A stretch of DNA of 64,000 bases from Dyadobacter arcticus (GTDB lineage: Bacteria > Bacteroidota > Bacteroidia > Cytophagales > Spirosomataceae): assembly GCF_011762185.1 (NCBI RefSeq), contig NZ_JAASQJ010000004.1, positions 372,001 to 436,000 of the forward strand, given 5' to 3'. Both the position numbers and the translations under genes were made by a program. The notes beneath the pieces were generated by a model. It worked only from the letters and a program-made list of their open reading frames with translations. It did no database searches and was not told the DNA's origin. Below, piece after piece: positions 43,782 to 53,712 of the stretch (position 1 is the stretch's first letter; each line of letters starts with the position of its first letter).

Positions 43782-46439
43782 CTACTCCGACCTCAAACTC
43801 TTGATCGGATTCATCAGCGCCGCTTTAATCGCTTGAAAGCTAACAGTTAGCAATGTGATCAGCAATGTCCCCAGGCCGGTTAAGATGAAAATCCAGAAGG
43901 AGATTTCAGTCCGGTACTGGAATTTTTCGAGCCAGCCATTCAGGAAATAGTAAGAGACCGGCGCGGCGATCACAAATGCGATGCAGACAAGAATGACAAA
44001 ATCTCTCGAAAGCATTCCCCATACATTTAAAACGGTGGCGCCAAGCACTTTTCTGACACCAATTTCTTTTGTGCGCTGCTCAGCAACGAATGAAGCAACC
44101 CCAAATAATCCCAGACAGCTGATCAATATTGCTAACGCGGAGAAGAAACTGGTCAGCTTGGCAATGCGGACTTCGTCGTAGAACTTCCTGTCGTAATCCT
44201 GGTCCACAAAATGCGCTTCAAAAGGGATTGCTGGGTCATATTTCTTGAAAATGCTTTCAATTTTTTGCAGAGCTGCGCTGCCACTTAATCGCGGATTTAT
44301 GCGAAGGCTGATGACGCCGCCCATGTCGTTGGCCAGACTGTAAACGAGCGGCCTTACTGGCTCATACGGCGAATCAACGATCATATCTTTCACCACACCG
44401 ATGATCTTGACGGGCGTTCCGAACCAGGTAAGGTTTTCTCCAACCGGATTTTTGAGGTCCATGAATTTTACGGCAGCTTCATTGACAACCAGTCCTGATG
44501 AATCGCTTGCGAAGTCACGGCTGAAATTCCGGCCGTCTGTAAATTTCCAGCCAATGGTCTCTGCGTATTCGTACGAGACATTGTTATAGCTGAAATCTGT
44601 GGACAGTGATGGGTCTTTATCTTTCCAAACAATCCCGCTTGTCGAGGCCCAGTTGTTGGTAGCTGGACTATTGGATTCGGACATTTCGATTATCGCATTG
44701 TTACTTTTCAGCTCTTGCCTCACCACCTCGAAATGCTTATGGATCTCGGGCGTCCATAAATAAACCGTCACCAAACCCTCCTTGGAATAACCCACGGGCC
44801 TGTTTTTAGCAAACTGGATCTGCCGGAAAACGACTGTCGTACCAATAATGAGGACGATTGACACGGTAAACTGAACGATTACCAATGCCTGCCGGGGTAT
44901 CGCAGCAAATCTCCCTGCTTTGTATGTGCCTTTTAGAACCTTAATCGGTTGAAATGACGAGAGATATAATGCGGGGTAACTTCCGGCAATGAATGCTGTG
45001 ACTAATGTGAAGCCCAAACCCAACATCCAGAAAACAGGACTGGTCCACAAAATTTCAAGTTTTTTATCCGCTACCTCATTAAAAAACGGAAGCATGAGCA
45101 GGACAAGCAACAATGAAAAAGCAAATGCGAAGGCAACGACCAGCAGCGATTCGCTCAAAAATTGGGTAACGAGCTGGTTTCTCACAGATCCAACGGCTTT
45201 TCTAATTCCAACTTCCCGCGCCCGCTTCTCGGATCTTGCTGTGCTTAGGTTCATGAAGTTAATACAGGCGAGTAGCAGCACAAATGCACCAATCATCCCG
45301 AAAAGCCAGACATTTTCGATCCTGCCGCCGATTCGATGACCGTTTTTGAAAGTGGAATAGAGATACCATTTGTCCATTGGGTTTACGAAAACGTCCGGTT
45401 TGAATTTGAGCTGTTCGGTCCGGATATTTTTCTTCTTAACATCCTTTATCCGGGCAGAAACTTTATCCACATCGGCCTGCGCGTTCAATTGGGCAAAAAT
45501 CTGAAAGTTATTCGGCCTCCATGGATCTTCCATCGTTTTGATGGAAGGGTTTTCAATCTCGTAAAGCGACCATGGCGCTACGAAAGTTAAATCACGAAAT
45601 GAAGAGTTGTAAGGAAGGTCTTCGTAAACACCTGTTACCTTGACATTCTGGCTGTTATCCATTTTAATGACTTTCTCCATTGGATCAGCTTCGCCAAAAA
45701 GCGCGTCGGCCACGGATCTGGAAATCATGATGGAATTGGGTTCTTTGAGCCCAGCCCAGGTTCCGGCAAGCATCTTTAATGTGAGCATTTCCGGCGCGGC
45801 GGGCTCGATATAGTTTCCGCTTTTGCGCACTTTTATGTCGCCAAATGCCAGAATGTGCGGAGAAGTCCAGCTGGACATGAGAAGATGTTTGAAATCGCTG
45901 CCATATTTGCTGCGGAGCTCATTACCAAGAGGATAAGGAATGGCGGCTTGCGTGTAGGTAATTCCATTGCTGGTTTGGTGCTGCATTACTTGCACAATAC
46001 GGCCGTGGTTTTTGAAAGATTTGTCATACGAAAGTTCATCATAAATCCATAGTCCAATCAACATCGCCACCGCCATGCCCATGGCAAGTCCGGCAATGTT
46101 AATGAAGCTGTACGCTTTGTTTTTGACCAGCGTCCGGAGCGCGATCTTGAAATAGTTTTTTATCATTTCAGGGCTGAATAAATAAGTGGATGAATAAGGA
46201 CTTGGTTTTCTTTTTATAAAATAGGGCTGCATATAGCTCAGGGCCGCAAGCAGATAAAAGAAGCGGGCTTTCCTTGGGCCTTTGGATTTTGTTTCAATGG
46301 CAAACACTTCATGCAGATCGCCCATCACATCTTCGCGAAAATGCGGTGCAATGAAGGTTTTGAGCAATTTATCAATCCACTCAGGAGGCTTCCGCCCAGG
46401 AGGCTTCCACCCAGGGGGCTTAGTTTGATCTTTTTCCAT
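43782..46439 (-). CDS. ABC transporter permease, FtsX/MacB type, with permease prefix domain
   Basis: An 885-residue protein started at ATG 46439, two bases after the PadR stop; the longer frame overlaps PadR. An unusual proline-rich start (KPPGWKPPGRKPPEW) leads into a prefix domain (about 20-75, HFREDVMGDLHEVF). The permease follows: MacB-type periplasmic domains and two FtsX helical blocks (about 350-460 and 750-880) with RAREVGIRKAVG and RTKEIGVRKVLGA loops. Such Bacteroidota permeases work with a separate ATPase and often export peptides or lipids. The PadR regulator upstream suggests drug- or stress-responsive control. Confidence 0.92.
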   Translation of the reverse strand: MEKDQTKPPGWKPPGRKPPEWIDKLLKTFIAPHFREDVMGDLHEVFAIETKSKGPRKARFFYLLAALSYMQPYFIKRKPSPYSSTYLFSPEMIKNYFKIALRTLVKNKAYSFINIAGLAMGMAVAMLIGLWIYDELSYDKSFKNHGRIVQVMQHQTSNGITYTQAAIPYPLGNELRSKYGSDFKHLLMSSWTSPHILAFGDIKVRKSGNYIEPAAPEMLTLKMLAGTWAGLKEPNSIMISRSVADALFGEADPMEKVIKMDNSQNVKVTGVYEDLPYNSSFRDLTFVAPWSLYEIENPSIKTMEDPWRPNNFQIFAQLNAQADVDKVSARIKDVKKKNIRTEQLKFKPDVFVNPMDKWYLYSTFKNGHRIGGRIENVWLFGMIGAFVLLLACINFMNLSTARSEKRAREVGIRKAVGSVRNQLVTQFLSESLLVVAFAFAFSLLLVLLMLPFFNEVADKKLEILWTSPVFWMLGLGFTLVTAFIAGSYPALYLSSFQPIKVLKGTYKAGRFAAIPRQALVIVQFTVSIVLIIGTTVVFRQIQFAKNRPVGYSKEGLVTVYLWTPEIHKHFEVVRQELKSNNAIIEMSESNSPATNNWASTSGIVWKDKDPSLSTDFSYNNVSYEYAETIGWKFTDGRNFSRDFASDSSGLVVNEAAVKFMDLKNPVGENLTWFGTPVKIIGVVKDMIVDSPYEPVRPLVYSLANDMGGVISLRINPRLSGSAALQKIESIFKKYDPAIPFEAHFVDQDYDRKFYDEVRIAKLTSFFSALAILISCLGLFGVASFVAEQRTKEIGVRKVLGATVLNVWGMLSRDFVILVCIAFVIAAPVSYYFLNGWLEKFQYRTEISFWIFILTGLGTLLITLLTVSFQAIKAALMNPIKSLRSE

Positions 46440-46441
46440 GG

Positions 46442-46786
46442 CTACGAAAAGCTGAGTTTGGATTGGAGCTTTTCCTGCGGGATCGATTGCCACAGTTGTT
46501 GCCGTATCTCCTGAACTTCCAGTAATGCCCTGTTACCGTAACTGGTGATTGTAAAAAAGCGCTTCCTGCGGCCGCCTCTTTCGGCAGTAGCTCCGCCCAT
46601 TTCGGAGGTGAGGAATCCTTTTTCCTCCAATCGGTACAATGTTGCGTGAACAGCGCTTAATGTAATAGAGCGGCCTGTGGCTTGCTGTATGCTTTCCCAA
46701 ACATTGACACCATAAGCAGGATCAGTGCTGGCGGCGACTACGAGCAGGACGATTTCCTCAAATTCTCCCAGGAATGTTCTCTTCAT
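46442..46786 (-). CDS. PadR-family transcriptional regulator
   Basis: A 114-residue winged-helix repressor: MKRTFLGEFEEIVLLVV, YGVNVWESIQQATGRSITL, and the wing with EKGFLTSEMGG and GGRRKRFFTIT. It is first in a two-gene operon with the FtsX-type permease (2-bp gap). Autorepression relieved by a ligand is the common mode for PadR proteins. The opposite-strand ORF over its promoter region is not supported. Confidence 0.92.
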   Translation of the reverse strand: MKRTFLGEFEEIVLLVVAASTDPAYGVNVWESIQQATGRSITLSAVHATLYRLEEKGFLTSEMGGATAERGGRRKRFFTITSYGNRALLEVQEIRQQLWQSIPQEKLQSKLSFS

Positions 46787-46988
46787 AAAACCAGAAGTCT
46801 ATTAGTTTTAATTATGCAGAACAAATACTTTGCCAGATCACGAGAACAATGTCCAGGAGCTGGAAACGATGATTTTGGAATATTTTTCTGTTCAAAAACG
46901 GACAAGGAATATTTGTATCGGACAATTTTTAAAAATAATTACTTGGCAACTGTAACGAATTTGGAGGTCAGTCGTCTTTGTATTTGAA

Positions 46989-47507
46989 ATGGATTTACAA
47001 GCCTTCAACCAACGTATCCTTCCTGTGCAGGGGCGCCTGTTCAGACTGGCGCAAATGTTTCTTCGCAATCGCGAGGAGGCGGAAGATGCCATTCAGGATG
47101 TGTTGCTGAGATTGTGGACGAACAGGTTACAACTGGAAAGTTATCAGAGCATTGATGCATTGGCGGTTCAAATGACCAAAAATCTTTGTCTGGACAGGCT
47201 TAAATCCCATCAAAAACAAAAAATGCAGGATGGTGCGGACGTAGCGGAAGTGGAGGCGAATGTCCTTTCACCACATAAACAATTGGAAGACAGCGACAGC
47301 ACAGCATTGATCCATAAGTTGATCGGTGAACTGCCGGAGCAGCATAAGCTGGTGCTTCATCTGCGCGACGTGGAAGAATATTCATTTGAAGAGATCGAGG
47401 AAGTAACAGGGCTGACCAATGCAAACATTCGGGTGATCCTGTCGAGGGCGAGACAAAAGCTCCGTGACAATTACCTTAAAGCAAACGACTATGAAGCAGG
47501 ATATTGA
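46989..47507 (+). CDS. ECF-type RNA polymerase sigma factor
   Basis: A 172-residue sigma-70 family protein with region 2 (RNREEAEDAIQDVLLRLW) near residues 27-44 and region 4 (LPEQHKLVLHLRDVEEYSF, then NIRVILSRARQKLR). No region 3, as in ECF sigma factors. The next gene (anti-sigma-like) overlaps its 3' end by 17 bp, so both proteins are made together. DUF4097 genes follow as likely operon members. Confidence 0.94.
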   Translation: MDLQAFNQRILPVQGRLFRLAQMFLRNREEAEDAIQDVLLRLWTNRLQLESYQSIDALAVQMTKNLCLDRLKSHQKQKMQDGADVAEVEANVLSPHKQLEDSDSTALIHKLIGELPEQHKLVLHLRDVEEYSFEEIEEVTGLTNANIRVILSRARQKLRDNYLKANDYEAGY

Positions 47508-48270
47508 AAAGTTACTGGAAAAATATTACGAGGGTGAAACCACCGTCGAGGAAGAAAAAGAGCTGAAAAGGTATTTTCAAAATGAGGACATTCCAGCTCA
47601 TCTGAAAAGTCACACGGCGCAGTTTGGCTATTTTGTTGAGGCAAGAAACGAGTTTCCATCGCTTCTTTTCAGCAGCGAACTGGCCGCAAAATTGGATCCA
47701 CCGAAACCGGGTACTGTCCGGCAATTCGGCAGCTGGCTCATCAGGATCGCCGCAGGCTTAGCATTACTGATTGTTGGTTTTACCGGCGGCTGGCTATTTC
47801 AGTCACGTTTAGAGCAGGGCGATAATGTGTTCCTGGCCAACTCAAAGGACATCGCTTCTCAAAATGCCATGAAGGATGCGCTGGCTTTCGAAAAAATGAA
47901 TGTTAACTCGGCCAGCGAACGAATTCAGGCGGTGAACCAGAGTTATGAGTTGTCGAATGTAGATAAGGACATTACGCAATTGCTGATCAACACCCTCAAT
48001 TTTGATCCGAATGTGAATGTCAGGCTGGCCGCATGTCAGGCATTGCAGCATTTCGGTAATGAGCCGAATGTGAGTGAAGCATTGGTGCAATCGCTTGCCA
48101 TTCAGACAGATCCGAACCTGCAAATCACATTGATAGAGGTTTTGATTTCTATAAAAGAAAAAAGGGCACTCGTTCCTTTGCAGCAACTGGTACGTAACCA
48201 GAAAGTAATGGAAGTGGTGAGGATCAGGGCAGAACAGGGCGTTAACCAGCTCAGCACAGCGGACGTTTAA
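47491..48270 (+). CDS. Anti-sigma-like membrane protein with HEAT repeats
   Basis: A 259-residue protein started at ATG 47491; the ORF extends to 47464 but the internal ATG fits better. The N-terminal cytoplasmic part (MKQDIEKLLEKYYEGETTVE) is typical of Bacteroidota anti-sigma proteins. It is followed by one membrane helix (about 83-105) and an external domain with HEAT-like repeats (VRLAACQALQHFGNEPNVSE). The overlap with the sigma gene supports the anti-sigma role. Confidence 0.82.
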   Translation: MKQDIEKLLEKYYEGETTVEEEKELKRYFQNEDIPAHLKSHTAQFGYFVEARNEFPSLLFSSELAAKLDPPKPGTVRQFGSWLIRIAAGLALLIVGFTGGWLFQSRLEQGDNVFLANSKDIASQNAMKDALAFEKMNVNSASERIQAVNQSYELSNVDKDITQLLINTLNFDPNVNVRLAACQALQHFGNEPNVSEALVQSLAIQTDPNLQITLIEVLISIKEKRALVPLQQLVRNQKVMEVVRIRAEQGVNQLSTADV

Positions 48271-48304
48271 AATTTTAATCAATTATATATTTTAATCAAA
48301 AACC

Positions 48305-49087
48305 ATGAAAAAAGTACTTTTAATGAGTATGGTGCTCTTGTTGTGCCTTACAAAATTGCAGGCACAGGAGCGCGAACACAAGACGAAGCTTGCCAATACT
48401 AAAGACAAAAAGGTAACCATTGAGATGGCGGGCAGCAATGTAAAGATCGAAGGTTATGCTGGCGATGAAGTGATCATTGTGGCCTCGTCGGGCGTTGAAG
48501 CTGCTCCGGAAAGAGCGAAAGGATTAAAACCGCTATACAGCACAGGTGTCGACAATACAGGTCTTGGACTGTCGGTAACTTCGGAGGCCAATGGCGTGAA
48601 GATTGAAAAAGTAATGCGAAAGGATGCGAAATATACGATCCGGCTCCCTAAAAACGTGGCGCTGCTTTTTCAGGAAACCAACTGGCAATCCTCCAAGCTC
48701 AACATCAGCGGCATGGATGGCGACCTGGAAATCCGTACCAATGGAGCGGACATTAACCTGAATAATGTAACCGGCCCAATCGTGGCAAATACGACGAGCG
48801 GCAATGTTAATGTTGTTTTTTCAGGGCTGAATCAAAGCAAGCCTACTGCCATATCTTCAATCAGCGGTGAAATCGACATTACCCTTCCGGGCACCGCGAA
48901 GTCGGATATGAAGCTGCGGTCGATTAATGGTGAAATGTATACGGACTTTGATCTCGGTACGAAAAGCACAAAAAACGGACTTTCCAAAGTAGGCGGAGGC
49001 AGTAACATTGAAGGTACTACAAATGGTGGAGGCGTTGAGGTTCAGCTGAATACGATCAGCAGCAATATTTATATCAGAAAAAAATAA
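48305..49087 (+). CDS. DUF4097-family exported protein 1
   Basis: A 260-residue exported protein (signal peptide about 1-20, ending LQAQ) with a right-handed beta-helix-like repeat pattern of short strands: VKIEGYAGDEVIIV, LEIRTNGADINLNNV, ISSISGEIDITLP. This is typical of the DUF4097 family. It is the third gene of the sigma-factor operon. Its role is unknown; such proteins are often under envelope-stress sigma control. Confidence 0.85.
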   Translation: MKKVLLMSMVLLLCLTKLQAQEREHKTKLANTKDKKVTIEMAGSNVKIEGYAGDEVIIVASSGVEAAPERAKGLKPLYSTGVDNTGLGLSVTSEANGVKIEKVMRKDAKYTIRLPKNVALLFQETNWQSSKLNISGMDGDLEIRTNGADINLNNVTGPIVANTTSGNVNVVFSGLNQSKPTAISSISGEIDITLPGTAKSDMKLRSINGEMYTDFDLGTKSTKNGLSKVGGGSNIEGTTNGGGVEVQLNTISSNIYIRKK

Positions 49088-49110
49088 TCATCACTTTTGC
49101 ATCTAGCGTC

Positions 49111-49812
49111 ATGAAACAAAGCCTAATCATTTTCATCCTGACATTATTGGTAAGTCAGTTATTTGCTCAAAAAATTATCGAAAAACACATGCCCTACAAG
49201 GATGGGCAGACTGCGAACCTTAACCTCAAATTCGCTGACAGCATTCAGGTGAGGTATTGGGATAAGCAAGAAGTTTTTGTGAAAATCAGGGCCGTGATCA
49301 ACAGCAACAAGCTGAATGATGCATTGCTGGTGAAAGGTCACACAACAACTGATGAGATCGTCCTGGAAGTAGATTTTGACCAGGAAATGATAAAGCAGGG
49401 AAAAGCAGAAGATTGTCCGGGTAACAACAGAAGCACCTGGAATGACAAAAATGGAGAAAACAGACACTATTTGTGCAAGGAAATCAATTACCAGGTTTTT
49501 TTACCCCGCAATGCAAAGCTCAAATTGGAAACAATTGACGGCAACATTGACATTCAAGGCACGGGAACGCCGGTTTTTGCGAAGACGATCAGTGGCTATG
49601 TGGATATGAGCTGGCCCAAATCAAAAGGCCTCAATGTAGCCATGAAAACCATTACAGGCGAAGTATACTCCGATTTTGAAATTGATTTTAAAAACAAGAA
49701 ACAGAAACACCCGATTGTAGGGTATCTGCTGGAAGGTACCTCCAATGGCGGCGGCCCTGATGTGAAGCTGGAATCGATTAGCAATGATGTTTATCTCAGG
49801 AAAAAGGAATAG
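49111..49812 (+). CDS. DUF4097-like exported protein 2
   Basis: A 233-residue exported protein (signal peptide about 1-20), shorter and more diverged than its neighbour. It shares the strand repeats (IDGNIDIQGTG, KTISGYVDMSW, KTITGEVYSDFE) and the same ending pattern (TSNGGGPDVKLESISNDVYL). It is 23 bp downstream of gene 1 and precedes an intrinsic terminator, so it ends the operon. Confidence 0.83.
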   Translation: MKQSLIIFILTLLVSQLFAQKIIEKHMPYKDGQTANLNLKFADSIQVRYWDKQEVFVKIRAVINSNKLNDALLVKGHTTTDEIVLEVDFDQEMIKQGKAEDCPGNNRSTWNDKNGENRHYLCKEINYQVFLPRNAKLKLETIDGNIDIQGTGTPVFAKTISGYVDMSWPKSKGLNVAMKTITGEVYSDFEIDFKNKKQKHPIVGYLLEGTSNGGGPDVKLESISNDVYLRKKE

Positions 49813-49840
49813 TTCACGATCAGTAAGATTTACAGCATCG

Positions 49841-49874
49841 AAGAGAAGTTCTCACAAGAGCTTCTCTTTTTTTT
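49841..49874 (+). terminator. Intrinsic terminator of the sigma/DUF4097 operon
   Basis: aagagaag (49841-49848) pairs with cttctctt (49861-49868) around a 12-nt loop, and a run of T continues to 49874. This is a standard rho-independent terminator, 28 bp after the DUF4097-like gene. Confidence 0.85.
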
Positions 49875-49933
49875 GTAAACAAAATAGGTAAATTAGTCGA
49901 AGACAACTTCTTGGCTATTCTTTCACTGCTCCT

Positions 49934-52465
49934 ATGAAATTAATTTTTACGGTATTAATACTTTCCTTCATCATAAATGAGGCGACATTCTCACAAGATA
50001 CTCCGAAGGCCCCGTCGAAGCCCGCAGCGGTAGTGACGATCACTTCCTTCATCGAGGGAATGAAAAAATATGAAGGCTTTTTCGATTTTTACTACGATGA
50101 AAAGGCAGGCAAATTATTTCTGGAAGTCGATAAGCTGGACAAGGAATTCCTGTATTTTTCCTCATTGACGGATGGTGTGGGCAATGGTGGTCCCGAAAGA
50201 GGCCAGGCGTCTTCGGCGCTGGCAAAATTTGTGAAAGTAGGCCCGAAAGTCCTTTTGATTGAGCCTGTTACCAGTTATCGCGCCATTTCCCAAAACTCAG
50301 CCGAAAAGAAGGCCGTAGAAAACGCATTCGCCAAATCAGTGATATGGGGTTTCGCGCCGGTTGCGACGGAAGGGGAGAGGCTGCTGATCGACATTACACC
50401 ATTTATTATTCGTGATAGTCAGAATATTGCCGGACGGCTGGTCGCTCGCAGGGCCAATGCGCCCGCGGGCGGGACGTACCGTGTGGATGAAACGCGTTCG
50501 GTTGTTTATATTGAAAACACGAGAAATTTTCCGAAAAACACAGAATTTGAGGCGCTGATCACATTTATTGGTGGAACTCCGGGTGGCGGTTTTGGCGGCG
50601 GCGGTGGCGTTGCGCCCGACCCGACGGCAGTTACAGTTAATATGCACCAGTCGTTTGTAGAGTTGCCTGATGACAATTATAAAACACGGAAATTTGATCC
50701 CCGCTCTGCTTTTGGCATGTTCAGTTATATGGATTTTTCTGCCCCGATGTCAGAGCCTATCGTAAAGAGGTTTATCAGAAGACATAGGCTTGAAAAGAAG
50801 AATCCGGGCCCTGCGGCCAGTGAGGCGGTTAAACCAATTATCTATTACGTTGATCGAGGCGCTCCTGAGCCTGTCAAAACAGCATTGATCGAAGGAGGCG
50901 TGTTTTGGAATGAGGCATTTGAGGCGGCAGGATTTACGAATGCATTTCAGGTCAAAGAACTTCCCGAAGGTGCTGATCCAATGGACATTCGGTATCATGT
51001 GGTGAACTGGAGCAACCGGAGCGGCAGCCCGAGAGGATTCTCTTATGGCTCTTCATTTGTAGACCCACGAACGGGCGAAATCATGAAGGGCGTGGTGACG
51101 TTGGGCTCCGATCGTCACCGGCAGGATTACCTGATTGCGGAAGGTTTATTACAGCCTTATGAGGATGGAAAACCGGCGAGTAAGGCCATGCAGGAACTTG
51201 CAATGGCACGGATTCGCCAGTTATCGGCGCATGAAATCGGCCACACACTCGGTTTTAACCATAATTTTGCGGCCAGCCCAAAAGACAGAGGCTCTGTCAT
51301 GGATTATCCTTTTCCCAAATTCTCTTTGAAAGCCGACGGGACGGTAGATATCTCGGATTCTTATGCGAAAGGCATTGGAAGTTGGGACAAACGTGCGGTA
51401 ATGTGGGGTTATACTCAGTTTTCTCAGGGTGAAAATGAAGAACAAAGTTTGGAGAAAATCATGCAGGAGACTTTGAAACAGGGTTTTCTTTATATTCCTG
51501 ACATTGGTGGAAATGCGCATCCAACTTCGCACCAATGGGACAATGGTTCCAATCCAATCGATCAAATGACCAATATTCTGGCTGTCAGGAAGAAAGTGTT
51601 GGATACGTTTTCGGAAAAAGCGATCCGGAAAGGAGAGCCGATGGCGACATTGGAAGAGGTTTTGGTGCCCGTGTATCTTCTGCATCGTTACCAGATCGAG
51701 GCAGTTGCGAAATCGGTCGGCGGGCTGTACTTCACGCATGCAGTGAAAGGCGACGGGCAGATTGTGACCAAAATGGTGGAGCCCAAGGAGCAGTGGCGCG
51801 CATTGGAATCGTTGCTAAGCACAATTTCACCCGACGCACTAGCGATTCCTGACGCATTAATCTCTAAAATACCACCCCGGCCAAGCGGGTATCCGGCCAG
51901 TATGGAAATATTCGACCGGCACACCGGCCCAACGTTCGACCCGATCGCAGCCGCGGAGACTGCCGCCGGAGCGACATTATCGTATCTATTTGATCCTGAG
52001 CGCGCTGCGCGCTTGATCGAATACAATGCAAGAGATGAAAAACAGCCAGGCCTCATGCCTGTGATCGATAAGATCATTGAAAAAACCTGGAAATCGCCAC
52101 CATCGACCGGTTATAAAGAAGAGTTGCAGATACTCGTGAACAACCTCTCACTAAAATATTTATTAAAATTAGCTTCGGACAAGAAAGTTGCTGAAAACGT
52201 TCGCGGGGAAGCGCTTCTGAAAGTGGATGAATTGGGTTTGTGGATGAAGGATAAAGTCGCTTCTGCTACACCGAAGCAAAAAGCAAACCTGCTTTTTGGT
52301 CTGAGTCAAATTAGAGATTTTACTGAAAATCAGGGAAAATTTGAGTCTGCTGAGGTCATTGCTATGCCTCCCGGCGCACCCATTATGGGACTGATGGATT
52401 TTCTAAACTGCTCGGAATCATCCCAGCATCACCCCGATTTTCTTGCCATGCCAATCCGGGAATAA
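49934..52465 (+). CDS. Exported zinc metalloprotease (DUF5117/DUF4953 type)
   Basis: An 843-residue exported protein (signal peptide about 1-20). DUF5117/DUF5118-type N-terminal domains are followed by a metzincin-like catalytic domain with HEIGHTLGFNHNF (HEIGH at 433-437; third ligand H443). SVMDYPFP follows as a Met-turn-like element. A glycine-rich stretch (GGGFGGGGG) lies near residue 220. The family is widespread in Bacteroidota and of unknown substrate. The last 48 bp overlap the convergent DUF1501 gene. Confidence 0.93.
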   Translation: MKLIFTVLILSFIINEATFSQDTPKAPSKPAAVVTITSFIEGMKKYEGFFDFYYDEKAGKLFLEVDKLDKEFLYFSSLTDGVGNGGPERGQASSALAKFVKVGPKVLLIEPVTSYRAISQNSAEKKAVENAFAKSVIWGFAPVATEGERLLIDITPFIIRDSQNIAGRLVARRANAPAGGTYRVDETRSVVYIENTRNFPKNTEFEALITFIGGTPGGGFGGGGGVAPDPTAVTVNMHQSFVELPDDNYKTRKFDPRSAFGMFSYMDFSAPMSEPIVKRFIRRHRLEKKNPGPAASEAVKPIIYYVDRGAPEPVKTALIEGGVFWNEAFEAAGFTNAFQVKELPEGADPMDIRYHVVNWSNRSGSPRGFSYGSSFVDPRTGEIMKGVVTLGSDRHRQDYLIAEGLLQPYEDGKPASKAMQELAMARIRQLSAHEIGHTLGFNHNFAASPKDRGSVMDYPFPKFSLKADGTVDISDSYAKGIGSWDKRAVMWGYTQFSQGENEEQSLEKIMQETLKQGFLYIPDIGGNAHPTSHQWDNGSNPIDQMTNILAVRKKVLDTFSEKAIRKGEPMATLEEVLVPVYLLHRYQIEAVAKSVGGLYFTHAVKGDGQIVTKMVEPKEQWRALESLLSTISPDALAIPDALISKIPPRPSGYPASMEIFDRHTGPTFDPIAAAETAAGATLSYLFDPERAARLIEYNARDEKQPGLMPVIDKIIEKTWKSPPSTGYKEELQILVNNLSLKYLLKLASDKKVAENVRGEALLKVDELGLWMKDKVASATPKQKANLLFGLSQIRDFTENQGKFESAEVIAMPPGAPIMGLMDFLNCSESSQHHPDFLAMPIRE

Positions 52466-53695
52466 TGCCTGATCGTTGCTGATTTGCAAATGCTGGTCAG
52501 CTACCTCGCTGAATACATTGCGAAAATCGGTGGTTACCGGTAGATCACGACCGTCTTCCAGGTTTTCGGGTGCCAGTGCTTGCATATTTCCATGCACAAG
52601 GCCTCCGTTGACATTATTTCCGATAATAAAATTGCACGAGGCCCTGCCGTGATCGGTACCGCCCGTGCCATTTTGTTTCACGGTACGCCCAAATTCTGTC
52701 ATCGTCATCACCGTGACGCGGTCCTGAAAAACCTCCAAATCCGTCCAGAAAGCCAAAATGCCCTTAGCAAGATCCGCCGCATTCCGGGCAAAAACACCCT
52801 GTTGCGCCCCTTGGTTGAAATGTGTATCCCATCCGCCCGACTCCGTAAATGCGACTTCTAACCCAACTTCCATTTTGATCAGTTGAGCAATTTGTTTTAA
52901 AGAATTCCCAAAATTTGAATTAGGATAAACTGCATTGTTAGCAGGTTGATACTTAGGATCATAGGAAGCTTTCAGCATTTTGACTGCGTCAAAACTTTCT
53001 TTTCCAGTCTCTTTGAGTAGGTTTTGAGAGGTTTGGGCATAAAGTTCTTCGAAAGAGCGTGCCGCCGTGGACGCACCAGTCGGATTCCCTTTCATCTGAA
53101 TAGCAAAGTCACTAAGCTTACTAATCGCAAGCGAAGGATTATCCCCGTACAACGCGCGTGGTAAGGAAGAAGTAAGGCTGATCGCCTGAAAAGGGGTTGC
53201 AGTTTCATGGCCCAGGAGACCTACCGCGCGGTTGAGCCACCCACTGGCTGTTCCTTTGTTAAATGGTGTCCCCGATTCCATATAATCCTGGGCATCAAAA
53301 TGAGAGCGTGTGTTATTGGGTGACCCAATTCCATGGACGATTGCCAGCCTTTTTTCACGAAATAATGGTTCAAAAGCATTCATAGATGGATGCAGGCCAA
53401 AATTCCCATCGAGATCCACAAGAGCAGGCTGGCTTCCGTTCTTTGCAGCAGAAATGAATAATGCAGGCCTTGCGGCTTTCAAATGCGGATCATTAAACGG
53501 CGTGACGGCCATTAAGCCATCCATTGCGCCGCGCTGGAATATGCATACCAGGATTTTTTTCCTTTCAAATGGCCTGGTAATATGGTTGCCAGCCGCCACG
53601 GTCCTGGACAAAAAATGCGGTATGCCACCCATTCCCACTCCGAATAGGGCAAGTCCGCCTGATTTCAAAAATCCTCTCCTCGTTGCCATAAGCAT
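52418..53695 (-). CDS. DUF1501 protein with Tat signal
   Basis: A 425-residue alkaline-phosphatase-fold DUF1501 protein. ATG 53695 is used, but ATG 53689 (MATRRGFLKSGGLALFG) is equally possible. The twin-arginine signal indicates Tat export. Family segments include CIFQRGAMDGLMAV, SPNNTRSHFDAQDYMESG, and MTEFGRTVKQNGTGGTDHG. It follows the DUF1800 gene by 17 bp; the two families are almost always paired. Its 3' end overlaps the metalloprotease gene on the other strand by 48 bp. Confidence 0.93.
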   Translation of the reverse strand: MLMATRRGFLKSGGLALFGVGMGGIPHFLSRTVAAGNHITRPFERKKILVCIFQRGAMDGLMAVTPFNDPHLKAARPALFISAAKNGSQPALVDLDGNFGLHPSMNAFEPLFREKRLAIVHGIGSPNNTRSHFDAQDYMESGTPFNKGTASGWLNRAVGLLGHETATPFQAISLTSSLPRALYGDNPSLAISKLSDFAIQMKGNPTGASTAARSFEELYAQTSQNLLKETGKESFDAVKMLKASYDPKYQPANNAVYPNSNFGNSLKQIAQLIKMEVGLEVAFTESGGWDTHFNQGAQQGVFARNAADLAKGILAFWTDLEVFQDRVTVMTMTEFGRTVKQNGTGGTDHGRASCNFIIGNNVNGGLVHGNMQALAPENLEDGRDLPVTTDFRNVFSEVADQHLQISNDQALFPDWHGKKIGVMLG

Positions 53696-53712
53696 TATTT
53701 TATAAGTTTTGA

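Noticed and set aside
46682..46987. 101-aa plus-strand ORF over the PadR promoter
   Set aside because: Overlaps the start of the PadR gene on the other strand and has no recognisable pattern.
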